15,657 nt of DNA from Pleurotus djamor (taxonomy: Eukaryota; Basidiomycota; Agaricomycetes; Agaricales; Pleurotaceae). The notes beneath the pieces were generated by a model, which was given only the letters and a program-made list of their open reading frames with translations, had not been told where the DNA came from and did no database searches. A program made the translations under genes and the position numbers. Shown here one piece after another: positions 1 to 8,290 of this stretch. The stretch is taken from the NCBI GenBank assembly GCA_029747585.1, contig JAPEVF010001004.1:1-15657 (forward strand), written 5' to 3'. Position 1 is the stretch's first letter. Each line of letters begins with the position of its first letter.

Positions 1-1011
1 TGTAAATCCTGGCAACCGTCAACGAGGGGTCCACGATAACACGCTCTCCATTTTTCTGCGTCACGACAAAGAGTTTGGAGCGTTGGTATTGTTCGGCTAC
101 CAAGGGGGAAATGTTGGCTTTGAAGCCACCAGTACCAATGCCCATAACGATAATGGCAATGACGAAGGCACCAATAGCACCTGGCTTGTCGATGACAGAC
201 GGGAGCCCGGACACAATCAACAGGATATGTCCGATTATGGCGATTCCAACCGACCAGCACACGGTGTTGTACCGACCGAGGAAACTATCAGCAATCCAAG
301 CGCCGACAAGCGGCGTGACATAACACCTGAAGCGAAGGTAATTCAATCAACTGGTTGAATCCACCGTTCGTACGACATACCAGAATTGGAAGAAAGTCGT
401 CAGACCTGTGGAAGCTTGTTGTTTGAGGCCGAGGGCACCGGACTGTCCGAGGGGTCCACCGGCACCGGTTCTTGAGCCGTCGGGGATGGGGAATTGAATA
501 AAGTTCGTCTGATAGCGCAGGTGGTCAATGACGATCGCGAGGAAAAAGAAAGTCACTTACAAAGACGACAGTACTGCCTGTTCCCGATAACGACTTCAGT
601 TACATCTCTCACTCAAATGAAGCTAAAGAGAATTACCGTAAAACTAAGAAAAATTAATGAGAAGTTCAGCGTTCAAAAACCGAAGGCAAACGTACCGAGA
701 AACGTTCAGCAAGCTCCACCATTGCGATCACTGAAGTAAAAAGAGAAATCAGGAAAACGAAGGCCAGATGAGCAAGAATACTGACTATAAGCATTCCAGG
801 GAATGGCGTCCGACACCCTACGCAGCGTCAGTTTCTCTTCTTCCGTAGGGAACTCGAGGCCATCGTGAATCCCATCAAGTTCATGTTCGACATCCGAAAT
901 CGATGCTTCCGACGACGAACGTTTTTCCGACTTCTCGTGCAGAACGACTGGCGCGACAGTGGGGTCAGCGAGTGCGCCAGTGATGGCAACGTCTCTTTCG
1001 AGGCCAGCCAT
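1..1011 (-). CDS. PTR2: POT/PTR2 oligopeptide:H+ symporter, copy A (partial, runs off left edge)
   Basis: This is a plasma-membrane importer of di- and tripeptides driven by the proton gradient. Reading leftward, the exons are 786-1011, 696-730, 637-643 (7 nt), 561-577 (17 nt), 381-508 and 1-326; the last continues off the window. Introns are 52-59 nt. About 75 hydrophilic residues precede IPWNAY, after which the family motif ExxERFxYYG is seen as ELAERFSFYG (residues 81-90). TNFIQFPIPDG, TGAGGPLGQSGALG, QQASTGLTTFFQFW and the PTR2 signature GAWIADSFLGRY follow, then transmembrane segments with GIGTGGFKANISP. The start is chosen because it gives a normal-length N-terminus and is identical in copy B. 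A TATA box lies about 190 nt upstream. Seen differences from copy B in the coding part are synonymous. The C-terminal two thirds are outside the window, so intactness is unknown. Confidence 0.93.
561..577 (-). other. 17-nt microexon of PTR2 copy A
   Basis: This exon lies between acceptor AACAG and donor GTAAGT and encodes the rest of a Gly codon followed by S-T-V-V-F. It joins in phase to T-N-F-I-Q-F of the next exon. The same exon is at 9895-9911 in copy B. Confidence 0.88.
637..643 (-). other. 7-nt microexon of PTR2 copy A
   Basis: The minus strand reads TTAG, then TTTTACG, then GTAATT, so a 7-nt exon sits between a consensus acceptor and a good donor. Joined to TCG before and GC after, it supplies the residues F-Y-G that complete ELAERFSFYGSTVVF. 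Without it the frame breaks before TNFIQF. The identical heptamer with splice signals occurs in copy B at 9970-9976. Confidence 0.88.
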
Positions 1012-1468
1012 AAGTCACTACGATGAGGACGAGGATAAGAAAGTGGGTCTCGAGGGAGAAAAGGAAGGAAGCACACCCGGGAGAATCCTGCGAGCTTATA
1101 AAGCGGTTCGGGGTAGAGCCACAGGCGTATGCTTTTATGGAACTGGTGGAAACGAAGACGCAAAAGCAGCATATGGATTCCCTCTTATTGGGTGGGCTAT
1201 TTATAGCTCTGCAGCCTAGTCTTTGCAGAGCACGACCGCGAGTTCGGGAAGCAGAAAAAGTCCAGCCCTTTTCCGGACTGGGTGTCCTACAACGCCCAAG
1301 GAACGAGGAATGGCCTCAAATGACCTCTTCGCGGCCAGTTTGCTCCAAGTTCCGATGGGCCCGCTAGACTGTGAAACGAAAAATCAGACAATGAGCTGGG
1401 TGAGTGCGAACGGCGCGTACAAGCATTACCCGGACGAAAGATAAGCGAAAAGCAAGTAGGCGCCATTC
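1012..1468. other. PTR2-A leader, promoter and duplicated intergenic DNA
   Basis: This stretch has no gene. It is collinear with 10344-10790 and differs by scattered substitutions and small indels. It joins the start of PTR2-A to the galactosidase remnant. Reading frames here are shadows: none is preserved as protein between the two copies with a silent-change pattern. Confidence 0.7.
1197..1206 (-). promoter_or_regulatory. TATA box of PTR2 copy A
   Basis: CTATAAATAG on the minus strand lies about 190 nt upstream of the start codon. The same decamer is at the corresponding place in copy B (10532-10541) and at an unrelated promoter (6335-6344). The leader between TATA and ATG (1012-1196) is well conserved with copy B apart from small indels. 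Confidence 0.7.
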
Positions 1469-1546
1469 CGATTGCTTTCCTTCCAGCATCGACACGAGTC
1501 AAGATCCCTTCCGGCTCATTGCCAGCATCTTTCAACAACAACGCCA
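1469..1546 (-). pseudogene. Last-exon remnant of a second GH27 alpha-galactosidase
   Basis: Minus-strand translation gives ALLLKDAGNEPEGI then TRVDA, matching the C-terminus of the intact galactosidase ([14 protein letters not shown] ... TRVDA, exon 21 at 11382-11564). About 15 codons between these two pieces, including the Cys-containing PPCGVWEWC stretch, are replaced by one codon, and the stop codon is lost (the frame reads on as AGRKAIG). Similarity stops sharply at 1546, so the other 20 exons are absent. It sits upstream of PTR2-A exactly as the intact gene sits upstream of PTR2-B, which identifies it as the relic of a duplicated gene pair. Confidence 0.85.
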
Positions 1547-2572
1547 TCCACTTTGACTCGTCACTCGACTCCTCTGCCATCCCCTCTTTGAGCCGATCTG
1601 CAACCCTGTTCCCGTTCCCACACCTCTCTCTCTTCCTCCGTCCTTCCTCTTCCCTCCTCGACTCCATGCTCTCCGCCCACCAACACCAACACCAACACCA
1701 ACGAGCCTCAGAAGCTGGCGCTGAATACCTGAGCCTGCTTCTTCGACGGAGATGGTAGAGATGGTTGAAAAAAAGCCGAACAGACAAAAACGGCACTATA
1801 TTGGATTTTGGTGAGTAGCATACATGCATCGGTATCGAATCATAGCTTGCCCTACCTACAGCTACGCTACTCGACCCTCTCCCTTTGCTCCCTGCTTGCT
1901 CCCTCACCCCCACAAGTCCGAACCATACCCAAACTCTCCCCACGACCGCCTGCCCACAAGCCCGCTCTACAACTCGGCTCAGCAAGACTATGCCCACTCA
2001 AGGGCAAGTGGAGCCAACTCACCAAAGCCTCGAAAAACTCCAATAGCACTCCCGAAGCTCGTCACAACCAACAAAATCAGAAAAAATCAATTTTTCAAAA
2101 TTTTACCCTTCGGAAGCAATTCTTCGACGACTCGACCGTTACTCGTCCTTCCCTTTCGCAAACTTGGGCAAACGTACTCTCGACACGTCGCTACAAGGCC
2201 GTATGGTTGTTGGACAAAGCCGTTTCGAGGGGGAGGAGTTATTGACCAAGGTGTCCTGCGAGGGAGGGTCAGCACGGAATAGGTCAAACGGCCAAAGGTA
2301 GGCCCGTATATCATCTGATAAGTACTCACATATGTCTTCTATACTCCCAATACACCGTTTGCCTTTGTTATTTCGCATGAACGAGTGATTCTTCGAATTT
2401 TCGCTTCGGAGGGTGGGTCATGGGTACCATTCAGCCTCCCGTGAACACAGTCAAAAATGTTCAAACAACATACCTTCGATGCGCCGCAACTTCTGAGCCG
2501 AACGGATAAGGTCCAAACGAGAAATTCGGCCATCTACCCTTGGAGGGGGAAAAATCAAAAAATCAAAAATTT
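1547..2572. other. Unassigned DNA at the left end of the inter-duplicate interval
   Basis: No gene is recognised. The plus strand is C/T-rich at 1550-1680 and 1880-1950, with a (CACCAA)4 tract at 1678-1701. A 236-codon minus-strand frame (1287-1997) runs through the remnant and the duplicated flank, but its composition follows the simple repeats (alternating Cys-Trp from the CACCAA tract) and it has no recognisable domain, so I do not call it a gene. Confidence 0.5.
1678..1701 (+). repeat. (CACCAA)4 microsatellite
   Basis: Four perfect tandem copies of the hexamer CACCAA. Confidence 0.9.
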
Positions 2573-5326
2573 GTGAGTAACAAGCATACTAACAGGTACG
2601 AACCAACTCACATACGTTTTGTATAGGTTGTACCATCGTGTCCCCGGCGTTCGTCCGGCGGTTCCATCCAATTTCGAAATTTTGACCAAGGGAGCCGACT
2701 CACGGTCGAAATCTTCAACTCTTCATGCAGCCTGTCGTAAACTCGGCCAGAGGTGACGACATCGGCTACGATTATGGGGGTATACTTCGATTCGGCCAGC
2801 GTTTCGCCCTTGTTGAGTTATTCAAGATTTCCTGGACGGTCGCGAGGAAAACTCAAGGTTATTCTATTTCACACCATGTCAGCGTGTTGTACCCGATACT
2901 AAACGACTCATAGATGACTTACCTCCGAGGTACAACAAGAACCGAAGCAATCCATCAAGATTCGAGCTCGAAAATCGAAAATTTGAAGATTATGGGCGGG
3001 CTGGGTGAAATCTGCAAAACGGAGTGTCAGGGCTTCGGGGGTGCGGGAGATCATACGCAAACGACATACCATCAAGGTTATGTCGTTCGATTTCGACCCT
3101 GCAGAGTCCTTGTCGAGTTATCGAGCTCGGTGACCTGGGGGAGGTAACCACGAAATATCAGCATAGGTGAGTTAGTATTCACTCCCAGACTTGCGAAACC
3201 ACTTACATAGTATCAGTAGAGTCTACCCATCGTTTCTACGGCGTCCCTGGGGCGTTTCTCCGAGGTTTAAAATTTCGGACCATGAGGACGTTCCATGGGT
3301 CGAAATTTTGAAATCTCGATGTATCGTCTTGAATCCTCGGTCGTAGGTGCGCCAATACCCTATGATCTCGGAGGTATGATCGCGTTTGGCCAGCGTTTCG
3401 TCGTTCGCCGGGAAATCCAAATTTTCGACCGCGTCACCAGCCGAGTGCTCGCTAACATCATCAAATCCGACGTCAGCGAAACAGAAACGATATCAAAGAT
3501 GAGCAAGGGACGTACCGTCTAGGGAACACCCAAACCAAACCGATATATCAAGGTTTCCATCAGGAAACAAAGGTTCTGTCCCTAGAGATGAAAAATGCAA
3601 AAAGCGACCATAGATCGGTGAGTATTCAATGAACCTTGTCAAACTGACTTGACTTTTACTTGGTGATCCTTAGGGAACGTTCTCCTGGCGCTAGTTCTGC
3701 CATATTCGGTCGTTTTGGCAAGTCGGCGCGTGGAGGCAGTCCATGGGTCAAACATCGGGAACCGCTCGTGGTCTCTTGCAAACTCGGTCCAGGGGTCATC
3801 CATAGCCTACGAACAAGGGGCTGCATTGATCGTGGGGCGTAGATCCGTCGTTGGACGTCAATGCGTCATTTTCGGACGGGTATGGGACAAATCTTCAAGT
3901 AAACACTTGAACACGGACGATTAACCTCAAATCAAACGATCAAAAACGGATAGAAAGGACTTACCATCGATCTGCCATACGATTTGGACGAGTTCTTCCA
4001 GGGTTTTGGGTGGAAAACCAAGAATCTCCCCCGGAAAGTGGGGAAAACATGAACTGTCAAAGACGTGAGTAGATCGTTCTGGAAACGTAATGGCATGACT
4101 TACTGATCATCTAGTATGACGTCTAGAACGGTTACGCGGCGAGTATCACGTTCGTTTGGACTGGCGGAGTGTTTTGGCGCGAGGGGGAGGAAGGGAGCCT
4201 CAGCTTTGAAAACGAATACCAACCCTCAGCAAACTCGGCCCTGGATGTGGTAATAGTGTCGTAATGTGGGGGAACAGGAGCCGTACGTTGATATATCAAA
4301 CTTGTTTGGGAATTCGAATTTTTCAGATCGACCGCGAAGCGATTTCGTTCTAGAACGATGAGCGTTGCAGTCAGCCGTTCGTAAACTCGGGTGAAGAATC
4401 TAGTACCACGTACCTCTCAGGGAAGCGTAACCGCATCTGTCTGCGTACACGTCTCATGGAGAAATCGAGAATTTTGCTCCGGTGACGAAAAACGAAATTA
4501 CTAACCAAAATCTTGTTGTCAGCTGTCGCAAACGGTATCAAAGGCTCACCAGAGATGTACCATGTCGGTGATATAAGTGACATAGGTCAGTGTATTGCCC
4601 TTGACGAAGAATTCAAGGATTTCTGTTATTCGGGTAAACTTGGGATTTTGTCACGGAACGTCTGGAATACTGATGTCAGCTCTTCGTAGATCTCAGGAAC
4701 GACTCTCGCATGACTTACCTTTCGGGTCTAGATTGTTTCGAGTCGCTCCGTTGCAGCGCGGGGAAGGGGACAAAGATTCTAGGGAGCGGGGAGGAAGCAG
4801 ACATGTAAGTAAACCATTTTGGGAACGAAATGGAGCGGCTTACCTCATGGCCCAGGTCAAGGTGTAGGCAGACGGGGATGAGTAAGTGTATTCGAGGTCG
4901 TTGGTGAGGTCCTCGAGAGTCCAGAGTTTGCTGCGGAAAAGTGAAGACTTGAGGAATTAGCGGATTTCGGGGTAAGCATCCGTTTGCGTCAAGTATTCAT
5001 GTCAGCTCCTTTGGGAATATTAGGTGCGAACCTTCTGAGGCTTACCTTCAAGGTCGCGAAGAGTTCCTGAGGACGGAGACAAAGAATTGAGGGTGTGGGG
5101 AGGAAGGAAGTGAGCATGACTATTTTGGGAACGAGATCATAAGGGACTTACCCGATCGAAATCCATTCCTAGGGTCGAGGTGTAGGCAGATGGGGATGAG
5201 TGGATGTATTCGAGGTCGTTGGTGAGGTTGCGAGAGATGTCAGCACCCGGGAAAGCAAAGTGAGTACAATCTCAAAATGGAGAATGAAGTCACCACTCAC
5301 CGAGACCTTGGTTTCAAGGGATGCAG
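2573..5326. repeat. Degenerate array of intron-like modules with a splice-donor motif at both ends
   Basis: At least seven modules begin GTGAGT, GTAAGT, GTAAGC or GTGAGC on the plus strand and end with the reverse complement of a donor (ACTTAC, ACTCAC or GCTTAC) 35-75 nt later: 2573-2611, 3167-3206, 4065-4103, 4805-4843, 4972-5045, 5110-5151 and 5260-5300. Most are followed within 8-26 nt by a plus-strand acceptor (for example TATAG at 2626, CTAG at 4114, CCCAG at 4855), so each can also be read as a 50-67 nt plus-strand intron; 3618-3673 is a further intron-like copy. Inner sequence is partly shared: TTTTGGGAACGAAATGG (4818-4834) and TTTTGGGAACGAGAT (5123-5137). Spacing is irregular, about 150-740 nt. 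No transposase is visible. Confidence 0.65.
2735..4400 (+). repeat. Diverged exon-like units, I-x-YD-x-GG-x(4)-FGQRF type
   Basis: Plus-strand translation at about 2737-2815, 3330-3405 and 3776-3850 gives related peptides: IGYDYGGILRFGQRF, IPYDLGGMIAFGQRF and a more diverged IAYEQGAALIVGRRS. A shared lead-in resembling AAACTCGG precedes them and reappears at about 4230 and 4381. The first three lie in short open frames of 62, 75 and 69 codons, each interrupted by intron-like modules. Several differences in the conserved block are third-position changes, hinting at past coding use. The family is not recognised, and a functional gene is not demonstrated. Confidence 0.45.
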
Positions 5327-5385
5327 ATGGGGATGAGTAGGTGTAACCATCCCCGATCTTCAGACAGCGCGGAAGCGGACCCAGA
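4708..5385 (-). repeat. Repeated exon-like segments with DLTNDLEY and SSPSAYT peptides
   Basis: On the minus strand, segments ending at good splice donors encode related peptides. 5152-5270 contains NLTNDLEYIHSSPSAYTSTL, 4844-4930 contains LEDLTNDLEYTYSSPSAYTL, and 5301-5385 contains DGYTYSSPSASLETKVS. 4708-4775 contains the weaker SLSPSPRCNGATRNNLDPK, and near 3966-4030 PKTLEELVQIVWQID is a possible distant relative. The segment at 4844-4930 is open only on the minus strand. Exon phases do not chain (one segment ends in phase 0 and the next needs carried-over bases), so a continuous gene cannot be built. The array may be a decayed or misread multi-exon gene served by the promoter at 6335. 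Confidence 0.45.
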
Positions 5386-5580
5386 GCCTAGTCGTGAGCC
5401 AGAATCATCAGGGACTTGCCCTGCATTAAAGTTTCTGCGTTTCGATCGGTCGGCTAACGAGGACAATGGCGAAGGTTGGAATTGCGTAAGTGTCAGGGAG
5501 GGAAAAAGTCAACCGATTACATACCCGGTACCTGATCTAGTCGCTGTGACACACAGCGCCGAACAGGTCCTCGTCACCGG

Positions 5581-5604
5581 CGACGACGACGACGACGACG
5601 ACGA
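5581..5604 (+). repeat. (CGA)8 microsatellite
   Basis: Eight perfect trinucleotide copies. Confidence 0.9.
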
Positions 5605-5667
5605 GCAAAAGGATGTAGAAATGAACTAGGAATGTGATTAGAAATTTTGTACAGCGGTCAAAAGGAT

Positions 5668-5682
5668 GTGAGTCGTACTCAC
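5668..5682. repeat. Short inverted repeat GTGAGT-CGT-ACTCAC
   Basis: A perfect 6-bp inverted repeat with a 3-nt spacer that has the same ends as the larger modules to the left. It could be a collapsed module. Confidence 0.6.
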
Positions 5683-5754
5683 ATGAACATGAATAAGTGA
5701 AAATTGTCAGTGAACCGACCTGGAATCAATGATTCAGATGCGCAAGAATAAGTA

Positions 5755-5770
5755 AGAAGTGTTGGAACAC
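5755..5770. repeat. Inverted repeat AAGTGTT-GG-AACACTT
   Basis: A perfect 7-bp inverted repeat around GG, bordered outside by GTAAG on the left and an overlapping CTTAC on the right. Confidence 0.6.
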
Positions 5771-6144
5771 TTACCAAAGTGTCAATACAACTCGAAACGA
5801 AATGTATTAACGGAATACAATTCAAAAATGACCTTGTACTGACCGTAGTGATCAGGACAGCCGAGTGAGTCCAAGTGATGAATGCGAAATCTGCAAAGTA
5901 AGGTCAGAAAAGTAATTGACAAATTAAACCACAAGAAACTCTGACCGTTAGAAAGGAAAGAAGTAGTCGTGATGACTGTAAATAGAGGGTATTAGAGCGA
6001 AGTCAAAGCTACTAATCCGAAAGGTTGACTTGCCTTTGATAAACTCTAGTGATCGAGCCGTTTGCCTTTCCTACGTTCAAAGTAAAGAAGGAAAGATAAT
6101 GGTTAGAAACGAGACTAGGAGTTGAAATAAGCACGCAGACTTAC

Positions 6145-6176
6145 AACTGGGGCAAGTAAGACGACGCAGGATTCAT
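6145..6176 (-). CDS. Candidate first coding exon of a leftward gene of unknown function
   Basis: ATG at 6176 opens MNPASSYLPQ and the exon ends at a perfect GTAAGT donor (6144). It lies about 160 nt downstream of a TATA box, after a C/T-rich leader, as expected of a fungal start. The downstream exons are not securely defined: the best candidate second exon (about 6035-6072) has a stop in the required frame with the most obvious acceptor. The protein is unrecognised. It could instead be a leader exon or a decayed gene. Confidence 0.35.
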
Positions 6177-6334
6177 GATAGCTGGGTAAAGCGAGGTCAG
6201 AGATAGGGAGGTGGAGTGGTGGATGAGTGGCGAGAAGCGAGAAGTAAGACGAGAGAGAGAGGATGAGAGTAGAGAAGAGGAGGAGTAGATGAGTAGAGGA
6301 AGGGAGATGGGGACTCTAAGGCGAAACCAGGCCA

Positions 6335-6344
6335 CTATTTATAG
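6335..6344 (-). promoter_or_regulatory. TATA box pointing leftward into the repeat array
   Basis: CTATAAATAG on the minus strand, followed downstream by a roughly 130-nt pyrimidine-rich leader and an ATG at 6176. It is the same decamer as in the two PTR2 promoters. Confidence 0.6.
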
Positions 6345-7081
6345 GGAAACGGAGAGGTAAGCAGATTCGTGCGTTTCCGAATGGATGGCGTTCCAGAGTC
6401 TGAAAGAAAATTGCAGAATGATGCCATATCGGCTAAGACCTAAGCGAAGGGTCCTAGCGCCCAGGGTCCCACACACTAGTGGGCCAAGTCGCCGCTAGAA
6501 ACGAGCGAAGGCGAAGAAGAGTACGACGAGGAGAGGGACAGCTTATTGAGGTCCCCGTTATCCCTGTCCGTTCCTGCTGGCAGCTGCTCACTGGTCCACG
6601 TCTCTGGTATACTACGGGCGTCTATCTGTGCAGCCGGTGCATGAGTAGGGCGATGAGAAGGGGGGAAAAGACGAAGAACGAGGAGGAGAAGGAGGGATAG
6701 GAGCAGGAAAGGGGATGCCAGACTCGGGCAAAAATTCTTCGCGCGACTGGAATTTCTTGACTGACACTCTCAGCTCGAGTTATACTCATACACATACATC
6801 TATATCATACTTCTATATTGCAAGAATTGGGTGGAACTGACGATGTGGAGGTGGACTTGAGTATTCGGTGAACCCTGGTTCCCGAGCCCCTGAAGGACTT
6901 GGCGCCGCTTTCCACTTTGGCGATCGGACTCTGAACCCGTTCTCTTCCTCCACACCACCACCGTCGTTTCGCCGCCCATGCCTTCCCTGTCCACCGCTCA
7001 CCAGTGTCTATTTAACCTCATGCTGGATCATTTACGCCCTCCCTTTTTTCTCGGACCCATTTTTCTCTTTTTCTGAAGCCA
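6345..7081. other. Divergent intergenic region
   Basis: This separates the leftward TATA box (6335-6344) from the possible rightward reading frame (ATG 7082). It holds a purine-rich stretch (6490-6720) and a T/A-rich stretch (about 6780-6822). CTATTTAA at 7008-7015 could serve as a weak plus-strand TATA box. No conserved gene is seen. Confidence 0.45.
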
Positions 7082-7764
7082 ATGAACTTGACGTTTTCGT
7101 CGTTTCTTTCGGCCTATCCAACCACATTCCGTTCCCATCCTCCTCCTCTCTCGTTCCTTCGACCTTTCATCATCCGTCAAGTGTCTCGAAACAACTCTTT
7201 GAGGACACCGCCTCGATACGGACGTTTTCCGTACCTTTTCCTCGAATTTTGGCGACTGCGCGTTTGGAAAGTCTGGGAAATGGTAAGCACATTCATTCTA
7301 AAGCTTAGACCAGCGCTGATCAACGATATATATACAGAAATTCTCCATTTTATTGATACCCTCGCTTCTCCTTCCCCCGACTCTTGGAACGACACACAAG
7401 GACCGGATTTCCACGAGACAGAACAAACTGAGCTCCCCGAATCATCTCTCTCATCCCACGAACTCGACGCATCGCAACGGTGAGTATTACAGCTGCTACG
7501 ATTCTTTCCGCTGCTGATGAACAATGTATGTATAGAATTTCCCCATTTTATCGGTTCCTCCTACGCTTCAAGCCCTCGAAATCGAGTTTCTAATGGGTGA
7601 ATAGGTTCGTTTCTTGTTTCTTCTGCTTCGGTGATGCTCGCTAACGATGTCTATATAGAAATGCGCCATTTTATCGGTCCCACGAAGCTCCCCGTCCTCC
7701 ACCTCCTCGCTTCTTCAAAATAACACAAACCTCTCGTCAGACAGCTTGTTTTATGGCGGAATAA
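7082..7764 (+). CDS. Possible spliced hypothetical protein (169 aa) built on junction repeats
   Basis: Exons 7082-7282, 7338-7479, 7536-7596 and 7659-7764 join in one open frame of 169 codons plus TAA. Introns are GT-AG and 55, 56 and 62 nt long, with donors GTAAGC, GTGAGT and GTGAAT. A CTAAC branch site is visible in the third intron. The product begins MNLTFSSFLSAYPTTFRS, is rich in Ser, Pro and Arg, and has one hydrophobic patch (FSILLIPSLLLPP). No family is recognised. Exons 2-4 start with copies of one repeated sequence, but each is read in a different frame because the exons inside the array are 1 mod 3 in length. That is unusual for a selected repeat and keeps confidence low. Confidence 0.3.
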
Positions 7765-8290
7765 CGGTTTTGGGATGACTCGAGGGAGTTTTTGGTACGT
7801 CTCTTCTTTTTTTCGCTCCCGTCGGTCTCAAATGCAATATATATACAGAAATTCGCCATTGTATCGGTACCACGGCCTCGTCCCATCGATTCGGCGCCAT
7901 CCACATCCTCTCCGCCTTTCACGATCGCGTTACGACGATGTCTGTACGAATCGACGCCATTTTGTCCCTACCCGACCCTCCCGACCCTCTCAACCTCCGA
8001 TACTTGTTTCCCCACCCTCAACGAGCGATATACAGACGAATCGACGCCTCTCCCCACCCTCCCAACCTTTTTTCGGCTCGATACGCAGAACTCTTCCCTG
8101 GTGGTCCGAAAATAACGAAGAGTATACGAATCGAGCCCATTTTATCACCCTCCCAGCTCTCCCGACCCCAAATTGACTCGGTGCGCGAGCGTTCAAAGGA
8201 AGCGACACCGTACCGTCACGGTTAAGGCACGTGTTTCATTCCGGTTTGCTACTGACATTGTGTCTACAGAGTTCCTCCTCTTCCTCTCTC
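7325..8290 (+). repeat. Eight-copy array of an intron-end/exon-start junction repeat
   Basis: A roughly 36-nt unit of the form CGATATATACAG then AAATTCGCCATTTTATCGG recurs, with substitutions, at about 7325, 7524, 7646, 7836, 7935, 8026, 8115 and 8257. Spacings are about 199, 122, 190, 99, 91, 89 and 142 nt. The first four copies have a proper acceptor (TACAG or TATAG) and an upstream donor 54-62 nt away (GTAAGC, GTGAGT, GTGAAT, GTACGT), forming intron-like segments. The copies at 7935 and 8115 lack the AG. This suggests tandem duplication of an intron plus exon followed by decay. Confidence 0.65.
7795..7848 (+). other. Fourth intron-like segment of the junction array
   Basis: GTACGT to ATACAG, 54 nt. 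It lies after the stop codon of the 169-codon model, so the array continues beyond that frame and the segment may be untranslated or part of another isoform. Confidence 0.4.

Larger units (their letters stand above)
5386..6144 (-). other. Possible exon/intron stretch of the leftward transcript; no defined gene
   Basis: Minus-strand donors (GTAAGT-like at about 5770, GTCAG at about 5850 and 5945) alternate with acceptors. One segment at about 5850-5896 reads FAFITWTHSAVLITT, preceded across an intron by ITTTSFLSN. A (CGA)8 tract at 5581-5604 encodes runs of Ser on the minus strand or Asp on the plus strand. A 102-codon plus-strand frame (5321-5629) ending in an Asp run crosses these signals; I do not support it as a gene. 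Confidence 0.3.

Noticed and set aside
83..358. Plus-strand ORFs (75-323, 83-358 and their twins at 9409-9692) conserved between the two copies
   Set aside because: They lie antisense to PTR2 exon 6 and are conserved only because the DNA is identical there.
828..1172. Possible long upstream ORF in the PTR2 leader (also at 10160-10507)
   Set aside because: Its ATG lies almost at the position predicted for the transcription start from the TATA box, so it may not be in the mRNA. It overlaps the main coding exon in another frame.
1287..1997. 236-codon minus-strand ORF, the longest in the window
   Set aside because: It runs through the galactosidase remnant and duplicated non-coding flank. Its composition reflects simple repeats and the part shared with the right block is not maintained as a frame.
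5321..5629. 102-codon plus-strand ORF with an acidic tail
   Set aside because: The Asp run comes from a (CGA)8 tract. The ORF begins inside a repeat module and crosses minus-strand exon-like segments, with no recognisable domain.
7325..8290. CRISPR array
   Set aside because: Units are diverged, spacing is irregular (89-199 nt), splice signals are embedded and the host is eukaryotic.
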